Origin: CAZZCN01 sp964652975
Lineage (GTDB): Bacteria; Bacillota; Clostridia; Saccharofermentanales; UBA5734
NCBI GenBank assembly: GCA_964652975.1
Contig: CAZZCN010000031.1
Coordinates: 1 to 32,755, forward strand
Reading direction: 5' to 3'
DNA length: 32,755 nucleotides
Position 1 is the stretch's first letter; each line of letters begins with the position of its first letter. Shown in pieces: positions 7,469 to 16,196 of this stretch. A program made the position numbers and the translations under genes. The notes under the pieces are model-generated. The model was not told the DNA's origin, did not search any database, and worked only from the letters and a program-made list of their open reading frames with translations.

Positions 7469-8773
7469 ATGATATTCGACAGTAAATACGAATGCCTTGG
7501 TAAAGAAGATTTAGAACAAATACAAGTTGAACACCTTCAAACAACTTTGAACCGGGTTTATCAGAATGTGGCTTTTTATAATGATTTGTTTGATTCGTCT
7601 GGAGTATCCATCGAAAAGATAAAGTCCGTACAAGATATAAAACAGCTTCCATTTACAACGAAAAACGATTTGTTGCTACGATATCCATACGATATGTTTG
7701 CCGTTCCACTAAAAGATATCGTTCGTATCCATTCAACATCCGGCACAACCGCCAGACCGATTGTCGTGGGATATACCCGCGGAGATATCGGTATCTGGTC
7801 GTCGCTGATTGCCCGCATTCTTGCTGCCAGCAGTATTGACGAACATGATTTTGTGCAGATTGCATTCAACTACAACACAACCACGGCTGGCCTGGGATTT
7901 CACTATGGCGCAGAGAAAATTGGTGCCTCGGTTATCCCGTCCTCCACCGACAACATCGCCAGACAGATACAGATAATGAAAGACTACAAGACAACTGCAT
8001 TGATAAGCATTCCCGGATTTGCATTACAAATTGCAAATGCATTGTCTGAAATGAATATTGATCCTTGCTCATTGGATTTGAAAACAGGATTGTTTGGCGG
8101 TGAAGCATGGAGTGAAAACCTACGTTCCGAAATAGAAAAGGGACTGAATATCAAAGCCTATGATAACTACGGAATAACTGAGCTTATCGGTCCCGGAATA
8201 TCATATGAATGTGAATACAGAAACGGTCTGCATATAAACGAGGACCACTTTATTGTAGAAGTTATCAATCCTGATACGTTGGAGCCTGTCTCTTTTGGTG
8301 AAGAGGGCGAACTGGTATTCACTACTATAACAAAGCAAGGATTTCCTCTCATCCGTTATCGTACCGGGGACATCTCATCTCTTATTGAAGACAGGTGCAA
8401 ATGCGGAAGGACTTTTGTCAAGATGAAACGGGTCACCGGAAGGACCGACGACATGATGATCATCAACGGAATAAATATCTTTCCTTCCCAGATTGAAGAG
8501 TGCCTGCTTCAAATTGAAGGGGTTGAGGCACATTATCAAATCATTCTCGATCGTTTTGCAGGCTCTGATATAATGGAAATACAAGTTGAAGCTACGAACA
8601 TAATTCAATTTTTTGACAAGGTTGGTTCTATTGAGACGCTTAAAGAAAGAATACAGAAACATATCGAAGACTGCACTCAGATTCGACCAGTTGTCACTTT
8701 TGTCGAAAAGAAGTCCATCAAACGCTCAGATGGTAACAAGAGCCGACATGTAATCGACAAAAGGGCAAAATAG
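7469..8773 (+). CDS. paaK: Phenylacetate-CoA-ligase-like AMP-forming enzyme
   Basis: This cytoplasmic adenylate-forming enzyme should convert an aryl or related carboxylic acid, ATP and CoA to the acyl-CoA. Motifs in order: phosphate-binding STSGTTARPIVVGYT (from 90), YDNYGITELIGPGISYEC (231-248), PLIRYRTGD (about 293-301) and GRTDDMMIINGINIFPSQIE, where the C-terminal domain begins. At 434 aa it has PaaK length. GAGGAGGG precedes the ATG. Clostridia and archaea often have PaaK-type ligases beside indolepyruvate oxidoreductase or amino-acid transport genes, so a role in amino-acid-derived acids is plausible. Here it is the last gene of the liv-type operon. The true acid is not readable from sequence. 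Confidence 0.88.
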   Translation: MIFDSKYECLGKEDLEQIQVEHLQTTLNRVYQNVAFYNDLFDSSGVSIEKIKSVQDIKQLPFTTKNDLLLRYPYDMFAVPLKDIVRIHSTSGTTARPIVVGYTRGDIGIWSSLIARILAASSIDEHDFVQIAFNYNTTTAGLGFHYGAEKIGASVIPSSTDNIARQIQIMKDYKTTALISIPGFALQIANALSEMNIDPCSLDLKTGLFGGEAWSENLRSEIEKGLNIKAYDNYGITELIGPGISYECEYRNGLHINEDHFIVEVINPDTLEPVSFGEEGELVFTTITKQGFPLIRYRTGDISSLIEDRCKCGRTFVKMKRVTGRTDDMMIINGINIFPSQIEECLLQIEGVEAHYQIILDRFAGSDIMEIQVEATNIIQFFDKVGSIETLKERIQKHIEDCTQIRPVVTFVEKKSIKRSDGNKSRHVIDKRAK

Positions 8774-8915
8774 TTTTACTTTCCTAGAGAAGTATATTCT
8801 TCCATGTGTAGCACCAAACTGTTACTGTTCAGGCCCTAACCCCAAATATAATAACTAATAAATTTGCAAATAATAATATATTTGATTAAAAAACATTTTT
8901 ATATTTTGATAATGG

Positions 8916-8924
8916 TGATATAAT
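8916..8924 (+). promoter_or_regulatory. Candidate extended -10 promoter before walR
   Basis: The non-coding stretch 8774-9068 is AT-rich, with no clear terminator for the preceding operon. TGATATAAT (8916-8924) is a perfect extended -10; the -35 position (8896-8901, TTTTTA) is poor. A second, weaker possibility starts at TTGATA (8994-8999), whose -10 is not convincing. The walR ribosome binding site (GAGAGGAG) lies near 9054-9061. Confidence 0.4.
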
Positions 8925-9068
8925 ATCTTAAACTGTTATAAAGGAATTTAAATTTATTTAATCACCTTTATTTGGTTTTGTTTTTTAATCGGCTTGATAT
9001 AAGCACGACAGACATTGTTAAGTACTTTTGAAAATCATCCTAAATTTGGCATTTGAGAGGAGTTTCAT

Positions 9069-9755
9069 ATGAAAATTCTTGTGGTTGATGATGAGCACAA
9101 TATCGTTGATATTTTAAAAGTTAATCTGGAGAGAGAAGGGTATTCGGTACTTGCCGCCTATGATGGCTTGCAGGCACTGGAAATTGCATCAACGCAGAAT
9201 CCAGATTTGGTTATTCTTGATTGCATGCTGCCCAAGATGGACGGATTTGATGTTTGCAGAAAGCTTAGACAGCACACCAACATCCCTATTTTGATGTTGA
9301 CTGCAAAGTCAGAAGAGATAGACAAGGTTCTTGGACTGGAGCTTGGAGCTGACGACTATATAACAAAGCCTTTCAGTGTCCGGGAGGTATTGGCTAGAGT
9401 AAAGGCCCAGCTAAGACGTATAACATTTCTCGAGAACTCAAAAGAAGACTCAAGCAAAGTGCTTTCTCTTGGTGATATCGAAATAGACACCGATCGATAC
9501 GAGATTAAACTTGCAGGTAAAATAATAGAACTTACACTCAGAGAATTTGAACTGGTGTTGTTTTTAGCAAAAAACAAAGGACAGGTATTTTCAAGGGAAG
9601 CCCTTCTCGAAAAAGTATGGGGATATGAATATTATGGCGATGTAAGGACAGTGGACGTTACTGTACGAAGAACCAGGGAGAAATTAGAACCTGATCAGCA
9701 AAATTATAAATATATCCTGACTAAGCGCGGAGTAGGTTATTATTTTGACTGCTAA
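9069..9755 (+). CDS. walR: Response regulator, OmpR/PhoB family, WalR (YycF)-like
   Basis: WalR is the DNA-binding regulator of the essential cell-wall homeostasis system of Gram-positive bacteria. The receiver domain (1-117) has the acidic pair D7/D8, phospho-acceptor D51, T78 and K100. The sequence MLTAKSEEIDKVLGLELGADDYITKPFS is very close to WalR of Bacilli. The winged-helix domain (about 130-227) ends VRTVDVTVRRTREKL and KRGVGYYF. The length of 228 aa fits. The ATG follows GAGAGGAG. The identity is supported by the order kinase, murA, walJ, rlmH downstream. PhoP/PhoB-type regulators are the main alternative from motifs alone. The kinase gene follows after a gap of about 30-40 bases. Confidence 0.88.
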   Translation: MKILVVDDEHNIVDILKVNLEREGYSVLAAYDGLQALEIASTQNPDLVILDCMLPKMDGFDVCRKLRQHTNIPILMLTAKSEEIDKVLGLELGADDYITKPFSVREVLARVKAQLRRITFLENSKEDSSKVLSLGDIEIDTDRYEIKLAGKIIELTLREFELVLFLAKNKGQVFSREALLEKVWGYEYYGDVRTVDVTVRRTREKLEPDQQNYKYILTKRGVGYYFDC

Positions 9756-9796
9756 AAAGCAGGAAACATTTATTTTGAGCGGGGGAAGTGCAGCTT

Positions 9797-11242
9797 TTGT
9801 CAAAAATACAATCCTTGGGCAATAGTATAATTTCAAATATAGGAAATGCATTTGATTCTGTTTTTTTAATGTTACAAAGACAGCCGGTCTGGTATCTGAT
9901 TCTTTTGGGGATGCTTTTCGGAATTGTATTTGCCCTTGTTATCAGCAAGTATGTTTTACAACACGTCAAGAACAGGGAATCAAATATTTTAAACTACACC
10001 GTCAGTAAATTTATAAACGAGAAGAACAAGGCGGAAGCAATTTTGACGGACTTGGATGTAGGTATTGTTGCGTATGGCAGTGATGGAGTGCTTTTAAACT
10101 CTAATCCAGCCTTCTGCAAGATTATGGATGCAACAGAGCCTCCATCAACATTCAAGAAGTTTCTGGTAAAATACGGTCAGAATAACGGGTTGCAGGCCGC
10201 AATTCTATTAGGCACAGGTGTAAATGCGGCAATCTTTCAAATTAATGACAGAATTATCAGAATGCGGCTTAAGGAAGCACATCTAGATGAAGGCATCAAG
10301 GCTGCAACAATAGTAGTAATCCAGGATATAACCGATCAAGAAAACGAAGAAAAGAGAAGAAAAGAATTTGTTGCAAATGTTTCACACGAACTGAAAACAC
10401 CTCTTACAACCATAAGAACATACTCAGAATCGCTCCTTGACTGGGGATTGGAAGAGAAAAACAAGGACTCAATCAAAAAAGATGTATATAGGATTCACGA
10501 AGACGCTGTAAGAATGGGTACCCTGGTAGAAGACTTGTTATTGTTGTCCAGTATCGACAGCAAAGAGATGAGACCGAACATGGAGCAGCACGACCTGGGT
10601 TCAATTGTAAGAGCTATCGTAGACAGAATGCAGATACAGGCGCAGGACAAGAACATTGAACTGAAATGCTATTCTCTGGCAAAGATACCATGGATTTTTG
10701 TAAATAGATCATCGATAGAGAGGATTATAATCAATATTCTGAGCAACGCAATCAAATACACAGAGCCAAGCGGCACAGTTACCGTGTATATGGGTGTTTT
10801 ACTGGAAGATGCATATGTAAAGATTGCAGACACTGGATTTGGAATCGAAAAAGAAAAAATACAGCACATATTCAATCGTTTTTACCGTGTTGATATGACA
10901 GGCTCAAGAATGTACGGTGGTACCGGGCTGGGTCTTTCAATAGCAAAGGAACTGGCCGAGCTTCACAGGGGTGAAATAACAGTTAACAGTGTTCTTGGCA
11001 AAGGATCGGAGTTTATCTTTAAAATACCTTCAGCAAAAAAAGTATTTGAGGACTCAATTGGATACGTACCATCGAACAATACCAACAATGACATACTTTA
11101 TAGAATGGCAAAGGAAACATTGCTTGAGAGAGCTAAAAACATTGGGATTGAGTTAGATTCACTAATTTCGAAAGAAGACGAAAGGGCCAAGGAACTTATC
11201 AGGCAGACAGTATATATAGATGAATGGGATACACCGGAATAG
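9797..11242 (+). CDS. walK: Sensor histidine kinase, WalK (YycG)-like, single membrane helix
   Basis: This is the partner kinase of WalR. Counted from a GTG at 9788, the frame shows one membrane helix (about 35-57), a PAS-like region (80-180), a HisKA box VSHELKTPL with H200, N-box NILSNAIKYT, DTGFGI, FNRFYRVD and GGTGLGLSI. I prefer the TTG at 9797, because GGGGGAA touches the GTG but lies 9-10 bases before the TTG; this is uncertain. There is no second helix, extracellular sensor or clear HAMP, so the layout is like the single-helix VicK of streptococci rather than Bacillus WalK. A polar, partly acidic tail of about 60 residues follows the kinase core, which is unusual. Confidence 0.85.
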   Translation: MSKIQSLGNSIISNIGNAFDSVFLMLQRQPVWYLILLGMLFGIVFALVISKYVLQHVKNRESNILNYTVSKFINEKNKAEAILTDLDVGIVAYGSDGVLLNSNPAFCKIMDATEPPSTFKKFLVKYGQNNGLQAAILLGTGVNAAIFQINDRIIRMRLKEAHLDEGIKAATIVVIQDITDQENEEKRRKEFVANVSHELKTPLTTIRTYSESLLDWGLEEKNKDSIKKDVYRIHEDAVRMGTLVEDLLLLSSIDSKEMRPNMEQHDLGSIVRAIVDRMQIQAQDKNIELKCYSLAKIPWIFVNRSSIERIIINILSNAIKYTEPSGTVTVYMGVLLEDAYVKIADTGFGIEKEKIQHIFNRFYRVDMTGSRMYGGTGLGLSIAKELAELHRGEITVNSVLGKGSEFIFKIPSAKKVFEDSIGYVPSNNTNNDILYRMAKETLLERAKNIGIELDSLISKEDERAKELIRQTVYIDEWDTPE

Positions 11243-11389
11243 TATGGAAATTAAATTAACATTACATTAGGACTAAATACTCACATACAGATCAATGCAA
11301 AAATATTTTGATTAATACCTGCTTATATGAAGTGTGCAGAGGGATAATATTTGCAAAATAACTTAAATTAAATTCAAAGGGGAAAGACA

Positions 11390-12655
11390 TTGGCAAGTTA
11401 TATAGTTAAAGGCGGAAAAAGACTGACCGGAGAGGTTTTTGTAAGCGGATCAAAGAATGCCGCCCTTGGAATCATTGCAGCAGCAATGCTGCTGGATGGT
11501 CCGTGCAAGATTGAGAATATTCCTGATATTGCAGATGTCAATATAATTATAGAGATATGCAAATCGCTTGGTGCGATAATCACGCATGAGGCAAGCGGAG
11601 TTATCAGTGTCGATCCCACGTGCATATTCACATATGAGGCAACACATGAGAAAGCTCGCAGTATAAGAGCGTCATATTATCTGATGGGAGCCTTGCTCGG
11701 CAAATTCAAAAGGACAAGTCTTTATATGCCGGGTGGCTGTGATTTTGGAACGAGACCCATAGACCAGCATTTAAAGGGATTTGCGGCATTGGGTGCCAAG
11801 CATACCATTGAGTTCGGCAAAATCAATCTTGAAGCCGAAAATCTTATAGGAGATCATGTATATTTTGATGTCGTCAGCGTAGGATCGACAATCAACCTTA
11901 TGATAGCAGCTACCAAGGCACAAGGAGTGACGGTTATAGAAAACGCTGCAAGAGAGCCTCATATCGTTGACCTTGCGAACTTTTTGAACACAATGGGTGC
12001 GAATATAAAGGGAGCTGGAACAGACGTCATTAAAATCACAGGTGTTCCTTTATTGCCTGGCAACAGTACTTATGCTGTTATTCCAGACCAGATTGAAGCC
12101 GGTACATTTATGATTGCTGCAGCAGCGACATGTGGTGATGTAGTAATTAAGAATCTTATTCCGAAACATATGGAGCCTCTTTCGGCCAAGCTTGAAGAGA
12201 TGGGAGTTAACATAGAGTCAGGCGATGACTGGATTAGTGTCAGGATGGACAAGAGGTGCGACCTGCAGGCTACTAACTTCAAGACCATGCCTTACCCTGG
12301 ATTTCCAACTGATCTTCAGCCACAAGCTACAGTGCTTTTAAGCATTGCGAAAGGTACAGGAAGAATGAACGAGAACGTATGGGAAAACAGATTCCAATAT
12401 GTTGATGATCTTAAGATGATGGGCGCAGACATACTCGTAGCAGGCAAAGTTGCTATTGTGGAAGGTCCTGCAAATCTTACAGGCGCAAAGGTTACTGCAC
12501 ATGACCTCAGGGCAGGTGCAGCGATGGTTATAGCAGGACTTGCTGCAGAAGGCTCAACCGAGGTATGTGAAATACGTGCGATTGAGCGTGGATATGAGAA
12601 TTTTGTAAGCAAGCTTCGTGTACTTGGTGCCGATATTTCAAAGATAGAGAACTGA
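11390..12655 (+). CDS. murA: UDP-N-acetylglucosamine 1-carboxyvinyltransferase
   Basis: MurA transfers enolpyruvate from PEP to UDP-GlcNAc, the first committed step of peptidoglycan synthesis, in the cytoplasm. The N-terminus carries GSKNAALG with the conserved K22-N23 pair. The active-site loop reads MPGGCDFGTRPIDQHLKG with Cys117, the residue alkylated by fosfomycin, so the enzyme should be sensitive in principle. Conserved blocks PGFPTDLQPQ and ENRFQYVDDLKMMGA are present. At 421 aa it is full length. The start is a TTG with AAAGGGGAAAG just upstream. It lies 147 bases after walK and its stop is one base before walJ, an arrangement that ties precursor synthesis to the wal genes. Confidence 0.93.
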   Translation: MASYIVKGGKRLTGEVFVSGSKNAALGIIAAAMLLDGPCKIENIPDIADVNIIIEICKSLGAIITHEASGVISVDPTCIFTYEATHEKARSIRASYYLMGALLGKFKRTSLYMPGGCDFGTRPIDQHLKGFAALGAKHTIEFGKINLEAENLIGDHVYFDVVSVGSTINLMIAATKAQGVTVIENAAREPHIVDLANFLNTMGANIKGAGTDVIKITGVPLLPGNSTYAVIPDQIEAGTFMIAAAATCGDVVIKNLIPKHMEPLSAKLEEMGVNIESGDDWISVRMDKRCDLQATNFKTMPYPGFPTDLQPQATVLLSIAKGTGRMNENVWENRFQYVDDLKMMGADILVAGKVAIVEGPANLTGAKVTAHDLRAGAAMVIAGLAAEGSTEVCEIRAIERGYENFVSKLRVLGADISKIEN

Positions 12656-12656
12656 C

Positions 12657-13502
12657 ATGATGAAAATTTGTGCCCTTTATAGCGGCAGTAGCGGAAATTC
12701 CATATTTATCTCAAACAAGGACAGAAATTTTGTTTCCTATAATATTTTATCCGGTGTCGAGCTCAAAAACGGCACCAATATTCTTGTCGATGCAGGAATG
12801 AACGGGAAGCAGATGCAGATAGCCATGAATGCGATCGGTGAATCCATGGATGAAGTCCACGGAATCTTGATTACGCACGAACATATAGATCACATGCGCG
12901 GAATAGGCGTAATAATGAGGAGACACGGTATTCCGATCTATGTCAATGCCAAAACATGGCAAAGAATGCAAAATATGCAGATAGGTGATATTCCTGATAA
13001 ACTGGTCAATATCATTAAAAGTGGAAAGACCTTTGAAATAAGAGACCTGGTTATCGAGAGTTTCCGGACACCACATGATGCAATCGAATCTGTTGGTTAT
13101 CGAATTATCGGCAGTCAGAAATCCGTTTCTGTTTTTACTGATATTGGAGAGGTTCAAGAGGAGATGTTTGAAAGCGTAGCCGGCAGCGATGCGATTTTCA
13201 TCGAATCCAATTATGATACAAAGATGCTGTGGGAAGGATCTTATCCTTACATGCTGAAGAAACGTATTGATTCTTCAAAGGGACATCTATCAAACGAGGA
13301 TTGTGCGAAGACTATCGTGAGACTTCTTGAGAGAGGTACGACGAAATTCGTGCTTTCCCATTTAAGCCAGGAGAATAATCTCCCCTCGGTGGCACTTAAA
13401 ACAACAACTGACAGCCTGTTGAACGTCGGAGCCAGAATCGGATCAGATCTGGAAGTTATTGTTGCGAAACGTTCTTGCGTTAGCACACCTTGGATTTTGT
13501 AG
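12657..13502 (+). CDS. walJ: Metallo-beta-lactamase-fold hydrolase, WalJ (YycJ)-like
   Basis: The metal-binding motif THEHIDH (H74, H76, D78, H79) and the N-terminal YSGSSGNS are those of the YycJ/WalJ group of MBL-fold proteins, associated with the WalRK system and proposed to act on nucleic acids. The length is 281 aa. Compared with typical WalJ, a segment of about 18 residues (20-38, NKDRNFVSYNILSGVELKN) is inserted before the NILVDAG strand. Two ATGs (12657 and 12660) are possible and no strong ribosome binding site is visible, so translation may be coupled to murA, whose stop is one base upstream. The rlmH ATG follows its stop with no gap. Confidence 0.88.
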   Translation: MMKICALYSGSSGNSIFISNKDRNFVSYNILSGVELKNGTNILVDAGMNGKQMQIAMNAIGESMDEVHGILITHEHIDHMRGIGVIMRRHGIPIYVNAKTWQRMQNMQIGDIPDKLVNIIKSGKTFEIRDLVIESFRTPHDAIESVGYRIIGSQKSVSVFTDIGEVQEEMFESVAGSDAIFIESNYDTKMLWEGSYPYMLKKRIDSSKGHLSNEDCAKTIVRLLERGTTKFVLSHLSQENNLPSVALKTTTDSLLNVGARIGSDLEVIVAKRSCVSTPWIL

Positions 13503-13967
13503 ATGAGAATATCAATAATTGCAGTGGGAAAGATAAAGGAAGACTGGCTAAAGGCGGGCATTGCAGAGTATTCGAAACGCATTTCCAGATTTTGCGAAAT
13601 CGAGATAACGGAAGTCCCGGACGCGCCTGAAGGTGACAGCATCGACAAGTCGCTCGAGCAGGAAGGCAGGAAAATGCTTTCCAAGATCAAAGACAGCGAT
13701 TTTGTTGTCGCTCTTGATGTAAATGGCGAAAAACAATCATCTGTTACATTGTCAAAAAGTCTGATTCGCTGGCTTGATGAAAGCGGAGCACGTGTCACTT
13801 TTCTGATTGCAGGTTCAAATGGATACCTTCCGGAGGTTCTTGTAAGGGCAAACGAGAGGATTAGCTTGTCAGAATTGACTTTTCCTCATCAATTAACCAG
13901 GCTTATATTCCTTGAGCAGATATTCCGGGCGTTTAAGATATCAAAAGGCGAGAAATACCACAAATGA
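13503..13967 (+). CDS. rlmH: 23S rRNA (pseudouridine1915-N3)-methyltransferase
   Basis: RlmH is a small SPOUT-class enzyme that methylates a pseudouridine in helix 69 of 23S rRNA at the subunit interface, using S-adenosylmethionine. The start MRISIIAVGKIKEDWL, the SAM-site strand TFLIAGSNGY and the C-terminal SELTFPHQLTRLIFLEQIFRAF followed by KGEKYHK are diagnostic. At 154 aa it is a few residues shorter than the usual 159. The glycine pair of the family motif (IGGS) reads IAGS. It starts directly after the walJ stop. The neighbourhood walJ-rlmH is common in Firmicutes. Confidence 0.95.
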   Translation: MRISIIAVGKIKEDWLKAGIAEYSKRISRFCEIEITEVPDAPEGDSIDKSLEQEGRKMLSKIKDSDFVVALDVNGEKQSSVTLSKSLIRWLDESGARVTFLIAGSNGYLPEVLVRANERISLSELTFPHQLTRLIFLEQIFRAFKISKGEKYHK

Positions 13968-14046
13968 TGCGCCATTGGCAATAGAATCGAACCATTTACA
14001 TCATTCATAAAATAAGAACCATTAATTAAAAATAACCATTAATAAA

Positions 14047-14163
14047 ACACAATGAATACATAAAACATATAACAAATTACGTTAAAAAAAAGAACCCTTA
14101 AGAATACACAATGAATACATAAATCATATAACATATTACATTAAAAAAAGAACAATTAAGAAT
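14047..14163 (+). repeat. Tandem duplication of a 58-59 bp AT-rich unit
   Basis: Unit 1 (14047-14105) and unit 2 (14106-14163) start with ACACAATGAATACATAAA and differ at a handful of positions and in one A of an A-run; the first bases of a third unit (ACACAG) follow. The preceding stretch (13981-14046) also holds short repeats of ACCATTAAT. The array fills the gap between rlmH and the second ABC-F gene. No terminator hairpin is visible after rlmH. Confidence 0.8.
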
Positions 14164-14217
14164 ACACAGAACATTGATGAAATAAACATATTTATATTGG
14201 ACGGAGAAAATTTTCAA

Positions 14218-15771
14218 ATGAGCATAGTTACAGTAGAACAGGTATCACATTCGTTCGGCGGACGACAAATCCTCGAAAACGCTTCTTTCAGACTGCTTAA
14301 CGGCGAGCACGTAGGGCTAATCGGCGCTAACGGCGAGGGCAAGTCCACATTTCTTAACATTCTTATCGGCAAGATGGTGCCAGAGAAGGGGAAGGTGTCC
14401 TGGTGCAACAGAATAACAATCGGCTACCTCGACCAGTTCCTCGTTCTCGAAAAGGGCAAGACCATACGCGAGATATTACAAGGTGCATTCCAGTATCTGT
14501 TCGACCTTGAGCAGGAGATGCTTGCAATCTACGAACGTATGGGAGAAGCGGACGCGAATGAACTGGACAAAATGATGGAGGACGTGGGCGATATTGGAAC
14601 GATGCTTGAGGCGAACGGATTCTACCATATCGATTCAAAAATCGAGGAGATAGCCAATGGCCTTGGGCTTGGAGAAATAGGTCTGAACCGTGATGTAAGC
14701 GAACTCAGTGGAGGGCAGAGGGCCAAAGTTCTTCTAACAAAGCTGTTGCTTCAAAACCCCATGATTCTTATACTTGACGAGCCGACCAACTTTTTGGATG
14801 ACAACCATATCAGCTGGCTCAAGACCTACCTGAACAATTACCAGAATGCATTCATACTCGTATCTCATGACATACCATTCCTGAACGATGTTGTGAACGT
14901 CATATTTCATGTAGAGAATGCCAGATTGACCCGATATTCCGGAGACTATGAATTTTTCCAGAAAATGTACGACCTTAAGAAACAACAGCTCGAAAATGCA
15001 TACCAGAAGCAGCAAAAAGAGATTGACAAACTTGAGGATTTCATAGCAAGGAACAAGGCCAGGGTAGCTACGAGCAACATGGCAAAAGGCCGTCAGAAGA
15101 AGCTTGACAAAATGGATATAATTGAGCTTTCACGCGAAAAACCAAAGCCGACATTTAATTTTTCAGAGGCCAGAACACCGGGCAAAATCCTTTTCAAAGG
15201 TGAAGATCTCGTAATTGGATATGATGAACCATTAACCAGGAAAGTGCAATTCGAATTCGAACGCGGCAAAAAGATAGCGGTCAAAGGTGTTAACGGACTT
15301 GGTAAGACAACGCTTCTAAGAACCATACTGGGTGAAATACCTCCGCTGTCTGGCAAAATCCACAGGGATTCTTTTTTGATTCCAGGGTACTATGCACAGG
15401 AGGACAGCTGCAACAGCCGCAAAACCGCAATGGAGGAGATCTGGGACAACAACCCGTCGATGAGCAACGGCGAGGTGCGGTCCGCTCTTGCAAAATGTGG
15501 CCTCACCAACCAGCACATTACTAGCCAGATGCAGGTATTAAGCGGAGGTGAATGCGTGAAAGTACGACTTTGCAACCTTATGCTGCTCCAGTATAACTGT
15601 CTTCTTCTTGACGAGCCGACAAATCACCTGGACATCGATGCCAAGGCAGAACTAAAAAGGGCTCTGCAAGCTTTTAAAGGCTCGATAATCCTTGTCTGCC
15701 ACGAACCTGAATTCTACTTAGACTGGGTCGATGAAATATGGGATGTACAGGAATGGTCGGCAAGGGCATAG
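14218..15771 (+). CDS. ABC-F family ATPase (second copy, short type)
   Basis: This protein has two ABC ATPase domains and no membrane helix. Domain 1: Walker A GANGEGKS (36-43), LSGGQRAKVLL, LILDEPTNFLD. Domain 2: Walker A GVNGLGKT (357-364), LSGGECVKVRL, LLLDEPTNHLD. The inter-domain linker is a basic coiled coil (KKQQLENAYQKQQKEIDKLE and following). At 517 aa it lacks the C-terminal extension of the ABC-F protein at 358-2253 and belongs to a different subgroup. I chose the ATG at 14218, 11 bases after GGAG, over an in-frame TTG at 14197. Ribosome-directed regulation or protection is expected from the family; which antibiotic or stress, if any, cannot be read. The gene appears monocistronic, with a terminator near 15913-15985. 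Confidence 0.88.
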   Translation: MSIVTVEQVSHSFGGRQILENASFRLLNGEHVGLIGANGEGKSTFLNILIGKMVPEKGKVSWCNRITIGYLDQFLVLEKGKTIREILQGAFQYLFDLEQEMLAIYERMGEADANELDKMMEDVGDIGTMLEANGFYHIDSKIEEIANGLGLGEIGLNRDVSELSGGQRAKVLLTKLLLQNPMILILDEPTNFLDDNHISWLKTYLNNYQNAFILVSHDIPFLNDVVNVIFHVENARLTRYSGDYEFFQKMYDLKKQQLENAYQKQQKEIDKLEDFIARNKARVATSNMAKGRQKKLDKMDIIELSREKPKPTFNFSEARTPGKILFKGEDLVIGYDEPLTRKVQFEFERGKKIAVKGVNGLGKTTLLRTILGEIPPLSGKIHRDSFLIPGYYAQEDSCNSRKTAMEEIWDNNPSMSNGEVRSALAKCGLTNQHITSQMQVLSGGECVKVRLCNLMLLQYNCLLLDEPTNHLDIDAKAELKRALQAFKGSIILVCHEPEFYLDWVDEIWDVQEWSARA

Positions 15772-15912
15772 ATATCCATAACATCTTGAGTAATATCCAC
15801 ATATCTCCAACTGTATCTAAAGGCATTTTTCTTATGATGCCTAAAAATTTCGGTATCATATAAAAATACTAATATTAGCATGAATGTTCATAAATTATTC
15901 AGTTATTTTCAG

Positions 15913-15985
15913 CCCCTTTTCGTGAAATAATCGTATTTTCAATAATACGAAAAAAGATGCGAAAAAGGGGTTGTTTTATTTTTTC
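15913..15985 (+). terminator. Nested-hairpin terminator after the second ABC-F gene
   Basis: An outer stem (CCCCTTTTCG 15913-15922 with CGAAAAAGGGG 15960-15970, one bulged A) encloses a perfect 7-bp hairpin (TCGTATT 15931-15937 with AATACGA 15944-15950). A T-rich run (15971-15984) follows. Between the gene stop and this element (15772-15912) there are two mutually exclusive small hairpins (AGGCAT/ATGCCT at 15821-15842, or ATGATGCC/GGTATCAT at 15834-15859) and no ORF. Confidence 0.6.
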
Positions 15986-16027
15986 TCGATGGTAAAATAC
16001 GCGCATAGAAAAAAATAAGCTTTAGGT

Positions 16028-16056
16028 TTGTTTTATAGCAAACTTGCTATTATATT
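16028..16056 (+). promoter_or_regulatory. Candidate promoter and dyad operator of the ABC exporter
   Basis: TTGTTT (16028-16033) and TATATT (16051-16056) are 17 bp apart. The spacer is filled by the perfect dyad ATAGCAA-AC-TTGCTAT (16035-16050). A dyad placed between -35 and -10 is a classic site for a TetR- or MarR-type repressor, which would fit drug-inducible expression of the exporter. No such regulator gene is in the window. Confidence 0.5.
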
Positions 16057-16196
16057 ATTTTGAGATGATGGAATAATTTGCCGGATGAGTTTTGATGGCA
16101 TATCCTGTTTCAAAACGCGATATGAACGAATCTGTGTTTTTAGAGTAAATGATGATTGTCTCTAAACGGAAGACTCGTTCAGGAAGAGAAACGCTT

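Noticed and set aside
14218..15771. Antibiotic-resistance ABC-F determinant
   Set aside because: The motifs show only ABC-F membership; the resistance-loop features that separate Vga, Lsa or OptrA types cannot be judged by eye, and no resistance-type leader peptide was found.
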